Shown here: positions 54,076 through 64,000 of the stretch, in pieces
How the letters are laid out: each line of letters opens with the position of its first letter
Numbering within the stretch: position 1 is the first letter of the stretch
Position numbers and translations under genes: made by a program
The notes under the pieces: generated by a model
What the model was told of the DNA's origin: nothing
What the model saw: only the letters and a program-made list of their open reading frames with translations
The model's database searches: none
Assembly: GCA_938049225.1 (NCBI GenBank)
Contig: CALICM010000023.1
Coordinates: forward strand, 42,165-106,164
DNA from: an uncultured Paracoccaceae bacterium
Lineage (GTDB): Bacteria > Pseudomonadota > Alphaproteobacteria > Rhodobacterales > Rhodobacteraceae
Reading direction: 5' to 3'
DNA: 64,000 nt

Positions 54076-55374
54076 TTAGCGCTCGGAAACGGGAACATAG
54101 TCCCGATGTGGCGCGCCGGTATAAAGTTGCCTGGGGCGGCCGATCTTTTGGCTGGGATCGGCGATCATCTCTTTCCACTGGCTGATCCAACCGGCGGTCC
54201 GCGCCAGTGCGAAGATCGGCGTGAACATCGACGTGGGGAAGCCCATCGCATCCAAGATGATGCCGGAATAGAAGTCTACGTTCGGGTAGAGCTTCTTCTC
54301 TTTGAAATACGCGTCCTGCAACGCGATCCGCTCTAACTCTTTTGCCACCTGCAGGGTCGGGTTGTCCTCAATCCCCATCAGACCCAGAACCTCGTCCGCA
54401 CTTTCCTTCATCACGTTGGCGCGGGGGTCGAAATTCTTGTAAACCCGGTGACCAAAGCCCATCAGCCGGAACGGATCCGCCTTATCTTTGGCCTTTTCGA
54501 TATACTCGGGGATCCGATCCACGGTGCCGATTTCGCGCAGCATCTCAAGGCAGGCTTGGTTCGCGCCGCCATGCGCGGGACCCCACAGACAGGCGACCCC
54601 GGCGGCAATACAGGCAAACGGGTTCGCCTGGGACGAGCCCGCAAGCCGCACGGTCGAGGTGGAGGCGTTCTGCTCGTGATCCGCGTGCAAGGTAAAGATC
54701 CGGTCCATGGCCTTTGACAAGATCGGGTCGACCTTGAACTCCGTCGCCGGAACCGCGAAACACATATGGATGAAATTCTCAGCGTAATTCAAATCGTTAC
54801 GCGGATAAATGAAAGGCTGACCCACATGATATTTATACGCCCAGGCACAGATTGTGGGCAGTTTGGCGATCAGGCGGATCGTCGCCACTTCCCGCTGCCA
54901 GGGGTCATAGATATCGGTGCTGTCGTGGTAAAAGGCTGACATGGCGCCAACGACACCACAGACGATCGCCATCGGATGCGCGTCGCGGCGGAACCCCCGG
55001 AAAAAGTTGGTCATCTGCTCGTGTAACATCGTGTGATGCGTCACACGGGTCGTGAAATCGGTGAGTTCGGTGGCCGATGGCAACTCGCCATAGATTAGCA
55101 GATAGCAGACCTCTAGAAAGCTGGATTTCTCGGCCAATTGATCGATGGGGTAGCCGCGATACAACAACTCACCTTTGTCCCCGTCGATATAGGTGATGGC
55201 ACTTTCGCACGAGGCGGTCGAGGTAAAGCCAGGATCATAGGTGAAAACGTCGCCCTGCGCATAAAGCTTACGAATATCAACAACATCAGGGCCCAGCGTG
55301 GGGCTGGACATCGGCAGATTTATGGATTTGTCGCCAAATGAGAGCGTTGCGGTATCGGGAATATCTTTTGCCAT
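54076..55374 (-). CDS. gltA: Citrate synthase
   Basis: The 432-residue type II citrate synthase has the active-site His residues in [11 protein letters not shown] and [15 protein letters not shown] and Asp in [45 protein letters not shown] is the standard N-terminal block. The ATG chosen follows AAGGACG. It condenses oxaloacetate and acetyl-CoA; through oxaloacetate it also links to the bhc cycle elsewhere in this window. Confidence 0.97.
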   Translation of the reverse strand: MAKDIPDTATLSFGDKSINLPMSSPTLGPDVVDIRKLYAQGDVFTYDPGFTSTASCESAITYIDGDKGELLYRGYPIDQLAEKSSFLEVCYLLIYGELPSATELTDFTTRVTHHTMLHEQMTNFFRGFRRDAHPMAIVCGVVGAMSAFYHDSTDIYDPWQREVATIRLIAKLPTICAWAYKYHVGQPFIYPRNDLNYAENFIHMCFAVPATEFKVDPILSKAMDRIFTLHADHEQNASTSTVRLAGSSQANPFACIAAGVACLWGPAHGGANQACLEMLREIGTVDRIPEYIEKAKDKADPFRLMGFGHRVYKNFDPRANVMKESADEVLGLMGIEDNPTLQVAKELERIALQDAYFKEKKLYPNVDFYSGIILDAMGFPTSMFTPIFALARTAGWISQWKEMIADPSQKIGRPRQLYTGAPHRDYVPVSER

Positions 55375-55452
55375 GTGTGCGTCCTTGATGCAGTGGGCGC
55401 CAGAAGTCCCGTGGGCAGGGGGCGCCGAGTGTCCCAAGCCAAAGGCCGCGTG

Positions 55453-56859
55453 TCAGCCGATGGCGTCTTCCAAACGGGCCAGCGTCTCTGTCTTGCCGAT
55501 CACCACCATCACGTCAAAGACGCTTGGGGAGACCGTGCGACCCGTAAGTGCCGCGCGCAGAGGTTGTGCCACCTTGCCCAGTTTGAGGTCCTCACTGTCG
55601 GCGAAACTGCGCAGTTCCGCGTCCAGAGCGTCCGCGGTCCAACTAGCATTTCGCAGGCGCGAAGTCAAACCGCGCAGCATACCACGGGATACCGTATCGA
55701 GTGATTTTGCAGCCTTCTCGTTCGGGGAAAATGGGCGTGATCCTAAAATAAAGTACGCCATATCAAAGAGTTCAGGAAGCGTCTTCGCCCGATCGCGCAA
55801 ACCTGCCCCTGCGGCAAGGATCTGATCCTGTTGCAATTGAGTAAAGCTTTCGCGATGTTGCGACGCGGCAAAGGCCTGCATTTCCGCCAGCATCCGCGCA
55901 TCGCTCATCGCCCGGATGTGTTGGCCCGACAGATTTTCCAGCTTTTTGAAGTCGAACCTTGCCGGGGATTTGCCGATCGCCTCAAGACTGAACCAGTCGA
56001 TGGCCTGTTCAGTGGTAAAAAACTCGTCATCACCATGGCTCCAACCCAGCCGCGCCAGGTAGTTACGCATCGCCGTCGCCGGGTAGCCCATATCGCGATA
56101 AGCCTCGACCCCCAGGGCCCCATGCCGTTTGCTGAGCTTGGCGCCGTCGGGCCCGTGGATCAGCGGGATATGCGCGAAAACTGGTGTTTCCCATCCGGCT
56201 GATTGGTAGATCAGTGTTTGCCGGGCCGCATTGGTCAGATGATCATCGCCGCGGATCACATGGGTGATGCCCATGTCGTGGTCGTCGACGACGACGGCCA
56301 GCATATAGGTCGGCGTGCCGTCCGAGCGCAGCAGGATCAGATCGTCCAACGTGTTGTTTTGCCAGGTGACACGTCCCTGAACCGCATCGTCGATCATCGT
56401 TTCGCCCGTTTGCGGTGCGCGCAATCGGATCACAAAAGGCGCGTCCGGGGCAGGGGGCGTGCCGCCGTCGCGCCAAGGCGAGCGGTAGAGCGGCGGGCGC
56501 CCTGCGGTACGCTCGGCCTCGCGGAATGTGTCGATCTCGTCCTTGGTCGCGTAACACTTATATGCGGTGCCCGTCGCCAGCATTTTATGGGCCACTTCCG
56601 CGTGGCGGGGCGCATTGTCAAACTGGCTTACAATGTCACCGTCCCATTCCAAGCCCAGCCAGTTCAGCCCCTCGGGGATCGCGGCGGTGGCCTGGGCGGT
56701 CGAGCGGGCACGATCCGTATCCTCGATCCGCAGCAGGAATCGACCGCCGTGGTGTCGTGCGAACAGCCAGTTGAAAAGCGCCGTGCGGGCGCTGCCGATG
56801 TGCAAAAATCCTGTGGGCGAGGGCGCAAACCGTGTGATCACCGGGGCCTGATCGGACAT
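55453..56859 (-). CDS. gltX: Glutamyl-tRNA synthetase
   Basis: The 468-residue class I synthetase has the HIGH-type motif [16 protein letters not shown] (about 10-25) and the KMSKS-type [13 protein letters not shown] (about 250-262). RIEDTDRAR is also typical. It charges tRNA(Glu). Alphaproteobacteria often have two gltX genes and one may act on tRNA(Gln), which I cannot settle here. The ATG chosen has AAAGGGAC upstream. It diverges from comEC. Confidence 0.95.
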   Translation of the reverse strand: MSDQAPVITRFAPSPTGFLHIGSARTALFNWLFARHHGGRFLLRIEDTDRARSTAQATAAIPEGLNWLGLEWDGDIVSQFDNAPRHAEVAHKMLATGTAYKCYATKDEIDTFREAERTAGRPPLYRSPWRDGGTPPAPDAPFVIRLRAPQTGETMIDDAVQGRVTWQNNTLDDLILLRSDGTPTYMLAVVVDDHDMGITHVIRGDDHLTNAARQTLIYQSAGWETPVFAHIPLIHGPDGAKLSKRHGALGVEAYRDMGYPATAMRNYLARLGWSHGDDEFFTTEQAIDWFSLEAIGKSPARFDFKKLENLSGQHIRAMSDARMLAEMQAFAASQHRESFTQLQQDQILAAGAGLRDRAKTLPELFDMAYFILGSRPFSPNEKAAKSLDTVSRGMLRGLTSRLRNASWTADALDAELRSFADSEDLKLGKVAQPLRAALTGRTVSPSVFDVMVVIGKTETLARLEDAIG

Positions 56860-56968
56860 GGGTGTCCCTTTCGTTAATCTGTTGGAAACCATAGCAGCGC
56901 AATGTTCGCGCTTATCTAGGGCATAAGGCGCGAGGGGCACAAGTCTGCGACCGATCCAAGTTCTGCAT

Positions 56969-59008
56969 ATGATGGTCGAGGCACAACGTCACACCGCGTT
57001 GCTGTGGGCGCCGGTCGCCTTGGGCCTGGGGGTGGCCTGGTATTTCGGGCTGAAGGTTGAGCCGGTGCAGGGGGCGGCTTGGGCAGCAGCAGGGTGTGGC
57101 GGGCTTTCGGTCCTGGCTGTGCTGACACTGCGGCGGGCCACATTACTTGCGCTTCTGGGTCTTGTTTTTATGGGGTTCGGCATGGCCAAGCTTCACAGCG
57201 ACCGATTGGCGGCCCCGGTGTTGACAACCGATCGCTACGGCCCGGTTGTTGGACGGATTGTTGGATTTGATCGCTCGCAAACCAACAAGCTGCGTCTGTT
57301 GCTGGATCGCGTTCATTTACCGGGCGTCGACCCCGCCGACACGCCCCGCCGGGTGCGCGTGGTCCTGGGCGGGCCGACCCCGCAGGATGCCCTGCGCGCG
57401 GGTGCCCGGGTGATGACCATTGCTCGTCTGGGTCCGCCGCCGCCGCCGGTTGAGCCGACAGGATTCGACTTCCGCCGCCATGCGTGGTTTTTGCAACTGG
57501 GCGCCATCGGCTACACCGCCACCCCAGTTGTGCTGGCCGAGCCGCCCGAGACGGCCCAGGGTGTGCCGCTGCTGCGACTGCGACTGCGATTGGCCGAGGC
57601 GATCCGCTCGAACATGCCCACACGGACTGGCGGATTTGCCGCCGCCATTTTGACCGGGGATCGCTCAGGCATCGATCCGCGTGATCTGGTGGATCTTAGG
57701 GCGTCTAATCTGGCGCATCTGCTTGCGATCTCGGGGCTGCATATGGGGCTGCTGACGGGGGTCGTGTTCATGCTCACGCGCTTTGGTCTGGCGCTGGTGC
57801 CCGGCGTTGCACTGCGGTCGCCCGCCAAGCGGATCGCGGCGCTGGCGGCGCTTCTGGCGGGGGCGGCTTACCTGGCGCTGTCTGGGGCAAGTATCGCCAC
57901 TCAGCGGGCGTTCATTATGGCGGCGGTCATCTTTATCGCCGTTCTGGTGGATCGGCCGGCGCTGACCCTGCGGGCGGTCGCTGTCGCGGCCCTATTGGTT
58001 TTACTGTGGCGCCCAGAAAGCTTGCTGAGCGCAGGGTTCCAAATGTCCTTTGCCGCGACAATCGCGCTGGTGGCGGTGTACCAAGGGCTGACAAGGTTGC
58101 GCGCGCGGTTGCCCGAAGTTCATCCTGTGGTCCGCTGGGGCGCGGCACTGGTGCTGACCTCGCTGGTCGCGGGGCTTGCGACGGCGCCCTATTCGGCCTT
58201 TCATTTCAACCAACTGACCCGATTTGGGCTGGTTGCGAATGTGTTGGCTGTCCCCGCGATGGGGCTGCTGGTGATGCCCTCAGCTTTGGTGGCTCTGGTT
58301 CTTGCGCCGTTGGGGCTGGATTGGATTGGGTACGGCCTGATGGACTTGGGCATCGCCCATATTCTGCGTGTGGCGCATTGGGTCGCAGGGCTCGACGGCG
58401 CGGTTCTGCCGGTGGCGGCCGGACCTGGCTGGGTGCTGGGACTGTTGTCTTTCGGCGGGCTGGTCGTTGTGCTGATGCGGGGTGCCATTCGGTTGACCGG
58501 CGTGGTGATGGTCGCGATGGCGCTGGTTGCCTGGGGCGGCGCCCCGCGACCGCTGTTGCTGGTGAACGCCGAAGGAAGCCTGGTGGGGGTCGACAGCCCC
58601 GGGGGGCGTATTCTCAATCGCAGCCGGGGGGCGGGGTTTGCCGCGCGGGTTTGGCTTGAAAACGATGGGGATGCTGCGGATCAGGCCACCGCAGGTGGGC
58701 GCCCCACGGACTGGCGTGACAAACAGGCGTTTCGCGCCACGCTGCATGAAAGCCAGATCCAAGTGCATTGGTCCAACGCAGATAACGCGCCCCTGCCGGA
58801 CTGCCGACAAGAAACCATCATCATCGCGCCAAAGCGCACTTCAAAGCCTGCGGGTCCGTGTCAATTCCTTGGTGCCTCGGCTTTGGCCGCGAACGGGGCA
58901 CATGCATTTTATCCAGATGCGCTCACCCAGCCACTCACCACACACGACGTCACCGGCCGCCGCCCTTGGACGCATCCGAATGACACCTGGCGCCGATCAA
59001 ATCAGTAG
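56969..59008 (+). CDS. ComEC/Rec2-family DNA-uptake channel protein lacking the hydrolase domain
   Basis: The 679-residue inner-membrane protein has an N-terminal DUF4131-like part (about 30-190) and the Competence domain (about 215-480, with [32 protein letters not shown] and [15 protein letters not shown]). About ten membrane helices are visible. The C-terminal metallo-beta-lactamase domain of ComEC is missing: after about residue 530 there is only a 150-residue soluble tail without an HxHxDH motif. It overlaps lexA by seven bases, convergent. Whether it moves DNA is uncertain. Confidence 0.85.
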   Translation: MMVEAQRHTALLWAPVALGLGVAWYFGLKVEPVQGAAWAAAGCGGLSVLAVLTLRRATLLALLGLVFMGFGMAKLHSDRLAAPVLTTDRYGPVVGRIVGFDRSQTNKLRLLLDRVHLPGVDPADTPRRVRVVLGGPTPQDALRAGARVMTIARLGPPPPPVEPTGFDFRRHAWFLQLGAIGYTATPVVLAEPPETAQGVPLLRLRLRLAEAIRSNMPTRTGGFAAAILTGDRSGIDPRDLVDLRASNLAHLLAISGLHMGLLTGVVFMLTRFGLALVPGVALRSPAKRIAALAALLAGAAYLALSGASIATQRAFIMAAVIFIAVLVDRPALTLRAVAVAALLVLLWRPESLLSAGFQMSFAATIALVAVYQGLTRLRARLPEVHPVVRWGAALVLTSLVAGLATAPYSAFHFNQLTRFGLVANVLAVPAMGLLVMPSALVALVLAPLGLDWIGYGLMDLGIAHILRVAHWVAGLDGAVLPVAAGPGWVLGLLSFGGLVVVLMRGAIRLTGVVMVAMALVAWGGAPRPLLLVNAEGSLVGVDSPGGRILNRSRGAGFAARVWLENDGDAADQATAGGRPTDWRDKQAFRATLHESQIQVHWSNADNAPLPDCRQETIIIAPKRTSKPAGPCQFLGASALAANGAHAFYPDALTQPLTTHDVTGRRPWTHPNDTWRRSNQ

Positions 59009-59673
59009 CTGCGGATCAACCCGACTAGCTTGCCTTGTACCTTCACCTGATCCGCACCATAGAGCCGCGTTTCGAACGCGGGGTTCGCAGCTTCAAGCGC
59101 AATCGCCGATCCTTTGCGCCGCAAACGTTTCAGCGTGGCTTCTTGACCCTCGACCAAGGCAACCACGATATCGCCATTCTCGGCGACGTCTTGTTCGCGG
59201 ATCACCACAATATCGCCGTGGTTGATCCCGGCATTGATCATCGACTCGCCTTTAACCTCGAGCGCAAAATGCTTGGCCGATCCGCCTACCATCGAGCCTG
59301 GCACGGCAACATGATGCGAGACATGCTCAATCGCGGCAATGGGTGTCCCCGCCGCGATCCGACCCATCACCGGCAGTTCAATCACCCCGCTGCTTTGCGG
59401 CAGGGGCACAGGTGTGTTGGCCGCCCCAATAGATGTTACATTCGACGGCCCACCCATGCTGTCAGGCAGCTTCACAACCTCAATCGCGCGGGCCCGATGC
59501 GCCAGGCGGCGTAGAAAGCCACGCTCCTCTAGCGCCGTGATCAGCCGGTGGATGCCGGATTTGGACCGCAGATCCAACGCCTCTTTCATTTCATCGAACG
59601 AAGGGGGGACGCCGTCGCGCTGAATGCGCTTATGGATGAACGTCAGCAAATCTAGCTGTTTTTTGGTTAGCAT
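59002..59673 (-). CDS. lexA: LexA, SOS repressor
   Basis: From the ATG ([13 protein letters not shown]) the protein has 223 residues: a winged helix (about 1-65, with [21 protein letters not shown]) and a S24 peptidase domain. The cleavage site is Ala108-Gly109 ([14 protein letters not shown]), the nucleophile Ser144 (KGESMINAG) and the Lys182 base (EATLKRL). It represses SOS genes and cleaves itself with RecA. Its own promoter has an exact LexA box, so it is autoregulated; the other box in this window controls imuA. Confidence 0.96.
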   Translation of the reverse strand: MLTKKQLDLLTFIHKRIQRDGVPPSFDEMKEALDLRSKSGIHRLITALEERGFLRRLAHRARAIEVVKLPDSMGGPSNVTSIGAANTPVPLPQSSGVIELPVMGRIAAGTPIAAIEHVSHHVAVPGSMVGGSAKHFALEVKGESMINAGINHGDIVVIREQDVAENGDIVVALVEGQEATLKRLRRKGSAIALEAANPAFETRLYGADQVKVQGKLVGLIRSY

Positions 59674-59727
59674 TTCTACCACCCCTGATTGTCGAAAAGT
59701 GCCGTCGTTGGCGTTTCGTTCTTTATC

Positions 59728-59742
59728 GTTCTACAAAAGTTC
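59728..59742. promoter_or_regulatory. LexA box in the lexA promoter
   Basis: GTTCTACAAAAGTTC is an exact GTTC-N7-GTTC site 55 bases before the lexA start. An additional GTTC six bases earlier (59718-59722 region) gives a near miss with N6 spacing. Autoregulation follows. Confidence 0.88.
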
Positions 59743-59794
59743 CCCTTTTGTGTCAAACAAGAACGCAGAAGATCGAAATATGGGGATAATTCTC

Positions 59795-60967
59795 CTATAA
59801 CTTTAGGATCGAGACGGTCTCGCCCGCTGGGGCGGCAGCGGCGTGCGGTGCGCGGATCACTAAAGCGTTGGCAGCCTGCAGAACGCCCAGCAATGCGCTG
59901 TCTTGTCGTTCAAAGACCGCGACTTTGCCGCTTCGTTCGATGCGCGCGCGCATGTAGTGTTCGCGTGGACCGTTTGCGCCCAGATCATGGGCCAGCACCG
60001 CCGTGTCGGGCTGCGGCGCCGGGGGCAGGCCCAGGAGCGCCCGGACAGCTGGGACGACAAAGATCACCCCGCAGACCATCGCCGAGACCGGATTGCCCGG
60101 CAGCCCGATCATGGGCACGTCGCCCAGGGTACCGGCCATGAGGGGCTTGCCCGGTCGCATCGCGACTTTGTAAAACGCCAGTGACAGCCCCTGTCCCAGC
60201 GCTGTTTTTTGCACCAGATCATGGTCGCCAACCGATGCGCCGCCCAGCGTGACAATCAGATCCGCACCGCCCGCTAAATCCAGCACGGCCGCCAGACTGT
60301 CCACCGTGTCGCGCGCGATCGGCAGCAGCCGCACCTTAGCGCCCGCCTGGCATAACAGGGCGGCCAGGCCATAAGTGTTTGAACTGACGATTTGATCCGG
60401 GCCGGGGGTGTCGCCGGGCAACACCAATTCATCGCCCGTCGGGATCAAGGCGACCACTGGCTTGCGGCGCACGGGCAGCGTAGCATGGTTCATCGCTGCC
60501 AGCAGCGCGATGTCCGTTGGGTCCAGCGGGCCCTTGCCGGGAAACGGGTCACCCTCGCGAAAATCCTGACCTATGGGACGAATATAGGGCGTGGTGTCGC
60601 GATCCGCATGCACGGTCAGCCTGTTACCGGTTCGGGTCGTATCCTCCTGTATCAGAATGTCATCTGCACCTTCGGGCACGGGCGCGCCGGTAAAGATCCG
60701 CACAGCCTGGCTTGGGCCAACACGGCCGGCGAAGGCCTTGCCGGCAGGTGCCGCGCCGATGACCTGCAGGCTGGCGCCCGGCACCGCATCGGCGCGGCGC
60801 ACGGCGTAGCCGTCCATGGCCGAGGCCGAAAAGGGCGGCTGTGTCCGCCGCGCGTGCAGGGGTTCGGCCAAGGCGCGGCCAAGACCCTGATCCAGCCCAA
60901 TATGCTCGGTCCCCATGGGGTTGAGTAGCACCAGGATTCGCGCCCGTGCCTCGGCCACCGATAGCAT
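59795..60967 (-). CDS. moeA: Molybdopterin molybdenumtransferase MoeA
   Basis: The 390-residue protein has the MoeA pattern: [14 protein letters not shown] (about 44-57, with conserved Asp), [39 protein letters not shown] and GGASVGDHD. It inserts molybdate in molybdopterin, needed by the Cox-like enzyme of this window (there further converted to the cytosine form). The ATG overlaps the moaC stop by one base (TGATG); a GTG one codon earlier is the alternative. It is 67 bases after the lexA promoter box, same strand. Confidence 0.95.
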   Translation of the reverse strand: MLSVAEARARILVLLNPMGTEHIGLDQGLGRALAEPLHARRTQPPFSASAMDGYAVRRADAVPGASLQVIGAAPAGKAFAGRVGPSQAVRIFTGAPVPEGADDILIQEDTTRTGNRLTVHADRDTTPYIRPIGQDFREGDPFPGKGPLDPTDIALLAAMNHATLPVRRKPVVALIPTGDELVLPGDTPGPDQIVSSNTYGLAALLCQAGAKVRLLPIARDTVDSLAAVLDLAGGADLIVTLGGASVGDHDLVQKTALGQGLSLAFYKVAMRPGKPLMAGTLGDVPMIGLPGNPVSAMVCGVIFVVPAVRALLGLPPAPQPDTAVLAHDLGANGPREHYMRARIERSGKVAVFERQDSALLGVLQAANALVIRAPHAAAAPAGETVSILKL

Positions 60968-61455
60968 CACGGGGCCTGATACCGCCCCGAGGCGCCGCCG
61001 TCCTTAAAGGCCAGCTTGGTGTTTGTGATCTCCATCCCCCGGTCGACGGCCTTGACCATGTCATAGACGGTGAGGGCGGCGACGCTGGCCGCCGTCAGCG
61101 CTTCCATCTCGACGCCCGTCTGGCCGCTGGTCTTGACGGTCGCGGTAATCTCGACCCGCGGCGGGTTGTCGGCGGGCTCCAGATCCACCGTCACTTTTGA
61201 GATCGCCAGGGGATGACATAAGGGGATCAGATCATGGGTTTTCTTCGAAGCCATGATCCCCGCCAGCCTAGCCACCGCCAGCACATCGCCCTTTTTTGCA
61301 CGCCCCTCGCGGATCAGGGTCAGGGTTTCGGGCAGCATGTGGATCTGCGCCGTGGCCGTCGCCACCCTGTCGGTCACCGGTTTGCCCGAAACATCGACCA
61401 TCTGCGCGCGGCCTTCCGCGTCGAAATGGGTTAGTGTGCCGTCTTTGCTGCTCAT
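60967..61455 (-). CDS. moaC: Cyclic pyranopterin monophosphate synthase MoaC
   Basis: The 162-residue protein has the MoaC signature [27 protein letters not shown] (about 72-86) and the catalytic Lys and Asp region [29 protein letters not shown]. It makes cPMP, the first stable step to molybdopterin. Start and stop overlap both neighbours (trpC and moeA), so the three are surely co-translated. Confidence 0.97.
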   Translation of the reverse strand: MSSKDGTLTHFDAEGRAQMVDVSGKPVTDRVATATAQIHMLPETLTLIREGRAKKGDVLAVARLAGIMASKKTHDLIPLCHPLAISKVTVDLEPADNPPRVEITATVKTSGQTGVEMEALTAASVAALTVYDMVKAVDRGMEITNTKLAFKDGGASGRYQAP

Positions 61456-62267
61456 TGCGCGGCCCTCATCTTCGGATCGGCCAGCAGGTCACGGGTGGCC
61501 GTAGCCACATCCGGTTGCCGCATCAGACTTTCGCCAATCAAGAAAGCATTCACCCCGTTGGCGGCCATGTCCGCCAGATCCGTTGGTGTGAACAACCCAC
61601 TTTCCGAGATCACCAACCGCCCAGAGCCCGCATTCGGTGCCAGTGCGCGTGTGGTCTGCGAATCGGTCTCGAAGGTTTTTAAATTTCGATTGTTGATCCC
61701 CAAGAGGGGCGAGCGAAGCGCTTGGGCCCGCGCAAGTTCGTCCGCATCATGCACTTCAATCAGGGCGGCCAAACCATAATGCCTGGCTGCGTCCTCAAGC
61801 TCAGCAGCCAGCGCATCCGAGACCGAAGCCATAATAATCAGAATGCAATCGGCCCCCCAGGCGCGGGCCTCGGCCACTTGGTAGGGGTCATAGAGGAAAT
61901 CCTTACGCAGGATGGGCAGGTCGACCGCCGCACGCGCGGCGCGCAGGAAGGCAGGACTGCCCTGGAACGAGGGCGTGTCGGTCAGCACAGACAAGCAGGC
62001 CGCGCCGCCCGCCGCATAGGCCCGCGCCAAGGCAGGCGGGTCGAAATCAGCACGAATCAACCCTTTTGAGGGGGAGGCCTTTTTGATCTCGGCAATAAGC
62101 GCATAGCGGCCGGCCGCGATTTTATCCCGTAACGCGCCGGTGAAATCACGCGGGGGCGGGGTGTCTGCGACCTGCGCCTCGAGCATGGTGAGGGGCACCG
62201 CAGCTTTGGCTGCCGCGATCTCTTCAAGCTTATAGGCTTTGATCCTGTCCAGGACTGTGTCGCTCAT
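61452..62267 (-). CDS. trpC: Indole-3-glycerol phosphate synthase
   Basis: The 271-residue TIM-barrel protein has [16 protein letters not shown] (about 58-73), the catalytic Lys and Glu in [24 protein letters not shown] and [10 protein letters not shown], and INNRNLKTF. It makes the indole ring step of tryptophan synthesis. The start overlaps ung (ATGA) and its end overlaps moaC. It is not fused to trpF. A longer upstream frame lies in ung. Confidence 0.97.
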   Translation of the reverse strand: MSDTVLDRIKAYKLEEIAAAKAAVPLTMLEAQVADTPPPRDFTGALRDKIAAGRYALIAEIKKASPSKGLIRADFDPPALARAYAAGGAACLSVLTDTPSFQGSPAFLRAARAAVDLPILRKDFLYDPYQVAEARAWGADCILIIMASVSDALAAELEDAARHYGLAALIEVHDADELARAQALRSPLLGINNRNLKTFETDSQTTRALAPNAGSGRLVISESGLFTPTDLADMAANGVNAFLIGESLMRQPDVATATRDLLADPKMRAAQ

Positions 62268-62923
62268 GATCCCCCCTGCAAGGCCCAGTCTATGGCAGGG
62301 GTGCCTTGGGTTTCCAACCAGGAATTGATCCGCGAAAACGGGCGCGAGCCGAAGAAGCCTTTCGCGGCTGACAGTGGTGAGGGATGCGCGGTTTCGATCC
62401 GCAAATGTGCGTCGCCCAGCCCCTTGCCCAAGGCCTGCGCCTGCCGCCCCCACAGCACAAAGGCCCGGGGTGCCGAGGACAGAAGCGTCAACACCTGGGT
62501 GACCAGCGCACCCCACCCCCAGTCTTTGTGCCCGTTCGCCACGCCCGCCGGCACAGTCAGCGCGGTGTTGAGCAAAAGCACGCCCTGCCGCGCCCATCCG
62601 CGCAGATCACCGGTGGCGGGGGCGGCGCCCACATCACTGCGCAACTCTTTAAAGATGTTCCCAAGCGAGCGGGGCAGCGGTGTGACCTGGGGTGCCACGG
62701 AAAACGCTAGCCCGTGCGCATGACCAGGGGTGGGGTAGGGGTCCTGCCCAAGGATGACCACCCGCGTGTCTCGGGGCTGGGTCAATTCCAAGGCCGCGAA
62801 CACCTGCCGGGGTGGCGGCAAAACGGCCCGTGTCTCGGCCGCCAAACGCGCCTCAATCCCTGGCAGGGTGTCGCGAAAAAACGGCAGGTCCGCCCAATCG
62901 CCCAAGCGCGAGACATCCAGCAT
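62264..62923 (-). CDS. ung: Uracil-DNA glycosylase, family 1
   Basis: The 219-residue protein has the water-activating motif [21 protein letters not shown] (Asp about 60) and the DNA-loop [11 protein letters not shown] (about 179-189), plus LLLNTALTV. It removes uracil from DNA. The enzyme sits between trpD and trpC, overlapping both, which is an odd insertion of a DNA repair gene. An ATG (TGATG with the trpD stop) is chosen; a GTG one codon earlier is possible. Confidence 0.95.
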   Translation of the reverse strand: MLDVSRLGDWADLPFFRDTLPGIEARLAAETRAVLPPPRQVFAALELTQPRDTRVVILGQDPYPTPGHAHGLAFSVAPQVTPLPRSLGNIFKELRSDVGAAPATGDLRGWARQGVLLLNTALTVPAGVANGHKDWGWGALVTQVLTLLSSAPRAFVLWGRQAQALGKGLGDAHLRIETAHPSPLSAAKGFFGSRPFSRINSWLETQGTPAIDWALQGGS

Positions 62924-63942
62924 CACGCCGCCCCCGAGGTGACCCGCGCCAGCGCCGCGATCTTTTCAGCCGCCGCCCCGCTGTCGATACTCTCGGCCGC
63001 GCGCACGACCCCCTCGGGCAGGTCGGCTGCAGCATCGGCAATCACCAGGGCCGCCGCCGCATTCAGCAACACCGCGTCGCGATAGGCCGAGGCTTCGCCC
63101 GCCAATAGCGCCTGCAGCGCCGCTGCATTCTGTTCGGGGTTGCCGCCCATGATCGCCGCGAAGGGGTGCACCGGCAGGCCCGCGTCCTCGGGATGCACTT
63201 CCCGCATCTCGACAACACCGTTCTCCAAAGCGGCAACATGGGTCACGCCGGCGATCGAAACCTCGTCCGTGCCATCCGCGCCATGCACCAACCAGGCCCG
63301 CTCTGCGCCCAACGCACCAAGCGTCTCGGCCATCGGTCGGATCACGTCCAGGCTGAACGCGCCGGTCAGCTGTCGTTTCACCCCGGCGGGATTGGTCAAT
63401 GGTCCCAAGATGTTAAAGATCGTACGCGTCGCCAGTTCCCCCCGGACCGGCATCACATGCCGCGTGGCCGGGTGGTGCATGGGCGCCATCATGAAGGCGA
63501 TGCCGACCTCGGCCAAGGCGCGTTCGACCACATCCGCGCCAACCATCACATCGACACCCATCTGGGTCAGCGCATCCGCAGCGCCGGACTTGGAGCTCAA
63601 ATTCCGATTGCCATGTTTCGCGACCACAACCCCCGCGCCCGCCACCACAAATGCGGTCGCGGTCGAGATGTTCAGCGTCCCCTTGCCGTCGCCGCCGGTG
63701 CCCACGATGTCCATCGCACCGTCAGGGGCCCGGACCGGCACACATTTGTCCCGCATCACGGCGGCGGCGGCGGCGTATTCGTCGACCGTTTCGCCGCGCG
63801 TGCGCAGCGCCATCAGCAGGCCGCCGATCTGGCTTGGCGTGGCATCTCCATCAAACAAAATCGCAAATGCCTGTTCGGCCTGTTCGCGGGTCAGCGGACC
63901 CTCGGCTGCGGCATGGATCAGGGGTTTGAGGGCGTCGCTCAT
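62923..63942 (-). CDS. trpD: Anthranilate phosphoribosyltransferase
   Basis: The 339-residue protein has the PRPP-binding [19 protein letters not shown] (about 81-99), [15 protein letters not shown] (about 109-123) and [14 protein letters not shown]. It attaches phosphoribose to anthranilate. Its start overlaps the trpG stop by four bases (ATGA). Its stop overlaps the ung start. Confidence 0.97.
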   Translation of the reverse strand: MSDALKPLIHAAAEGPLTREQAEQAFAILFDGDATPSQIGGLLMALRTRGETVDEYAAAAAVMRDKCVPVRAPDGAMDIVGTGGDGKGTLNISTATAFVVAGAGVVVAKHGNRNLSSKSGAADALTQMGVDVMVGADVVERALAEVGIAFMMAPMHHPATRHVMPVRGELATRTIFNILGPLTNPAGVKRQLTGAFSLDVIRPMAETLGALGAERAWLVHGADGTDEVSIAGVTHVAALENGVVEMREVHPEDAGLPVHPFAAIMGGNPEQNAAALQALLAGEASAYRDAVLLNAAAALVIADAAADLPEGVVRAAESIDSGAAAEKIAALARVTSGAA

Positions 63943-64000
63943 GCTGTCACCGGAACTGTATCAAGGAAGTTTTGCAGCATCTTATGGCCGTGTTCGGAAC
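63939..64000 (-). CDS. trpG: TrpG, anthranilate synthase glutamine amidotransferase (last codons only)
   Basis: The minus-strand frame reads [19 protein letters not shown] before its stop, the normal end of glutamine amidotransferase subunits of anthranilate synthase (ASEHGHxxLxNFL). Only about 20 codons are in the window; the rest is beyond the right edge. The four-base overlap with trpD fits the trpG-trpD order. Confidence 0.8.
   Translation of the reverse strand, partial: SEHGHKMLQNFLDTVPVTA

Noticed and set aside
1..64000. tRNA, rRNA, tmRNA, SRP RNA, CRISPR arrays, insertion sequences
   Set aside because: No matching folds, conserved cores, regular repeats or transposase genes were seen in any gap.

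Overview
The window looks like chromosomal DNA of a marine-type alphaproteobacterium of the Rhodobacteraceae (Roseobacter group). Evidence: GC-rich genes packed in short operons; an alphaproteobacterial LexA box (GTTC-N7-GTTC) upstream of imuA and of lexA; a complete beta-hydroxyaspartate cycle cluster; and the order rpsB-tsf-pyrH-frr-uppS-cdsA-dxr-rseP-bamA-ompH-fabZ-lpxA-lpxI-lpxB followed by gltA, gltX, comEC, lexA, moeA-moaC and trp genes. I see no rRNA, tRNA, CRISPR array, insertion sequence or phage gene.

Layout. 0-1.1 kb: SOS mutagenesis genes imuA and the start of imuB, facing left. 1.2-7.0 kb: sugar metabolism (PfkB-type kinase, D-xylonate dehydratase-like enzyme, alpha-glucosidase) with a LysE exporter and a sulfotransferase. 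7.0-14.0 kb: an aldehyde dehydrogenase and bhcD-bhcC-bhcB-bhcA, divergent from the IclR regulator bhcR; this cycle turns glyoxylate plus glycine into oxaloacetate without carbon loss. 14.1-15.5 kb: a cytochrome P450.

15.6-37.1 kb is the most interesting part, a periplasmic oxidation island. It holds a response regulator / NosP-like FIST sensor / NahK-like hybrid kinase operon; a PQQ alcohol dehydrogenase of ExaA/PedH type with the Asp-x-Asp pair of lanthanide enzymes; the PQQ-associated ABC system (binding protein, beta-propeller, ATPase, ABC-2 permease); a c550 cytochrome with a long extra C-terminus and an MxaJ/XoxJ-like binding protein; a form II CoxSLM-type molybdenum hydroxylase; and an ApbE / NosR-like flavin and iron-sulfur membrane pair without any nos genes. 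An orphan ABC permease and a LysR regulator close it. Three intergenic regions of this island share a palindrome close to CGACCAAAGTCG, which suggests one regulon. The likely flow is alcohol to aldehyde (PQQ enzyme, electrons to c550), then aldehyde to acid (molybdenum enzyme), with the NosR-like protein as a membrane electron bridge; this linkage is inference.

37.1-53.6 kb: a 0.66-kb stretch without a convincing gene, then translation and envelope genes in one direction, interrupted by an oppositely oriented secreted protein that fuses a duplicated small domain, a phosphate-binding-like domain and an OmpA domain. 53.6-64.0 kb: housekeeping genes, mostly leftward, ending in a tightly overlapping trpG-trpD-ung-trpC-moaC-moeA series and lexA. 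Both window edges cut genes (imuB at the left, trpG at the right).
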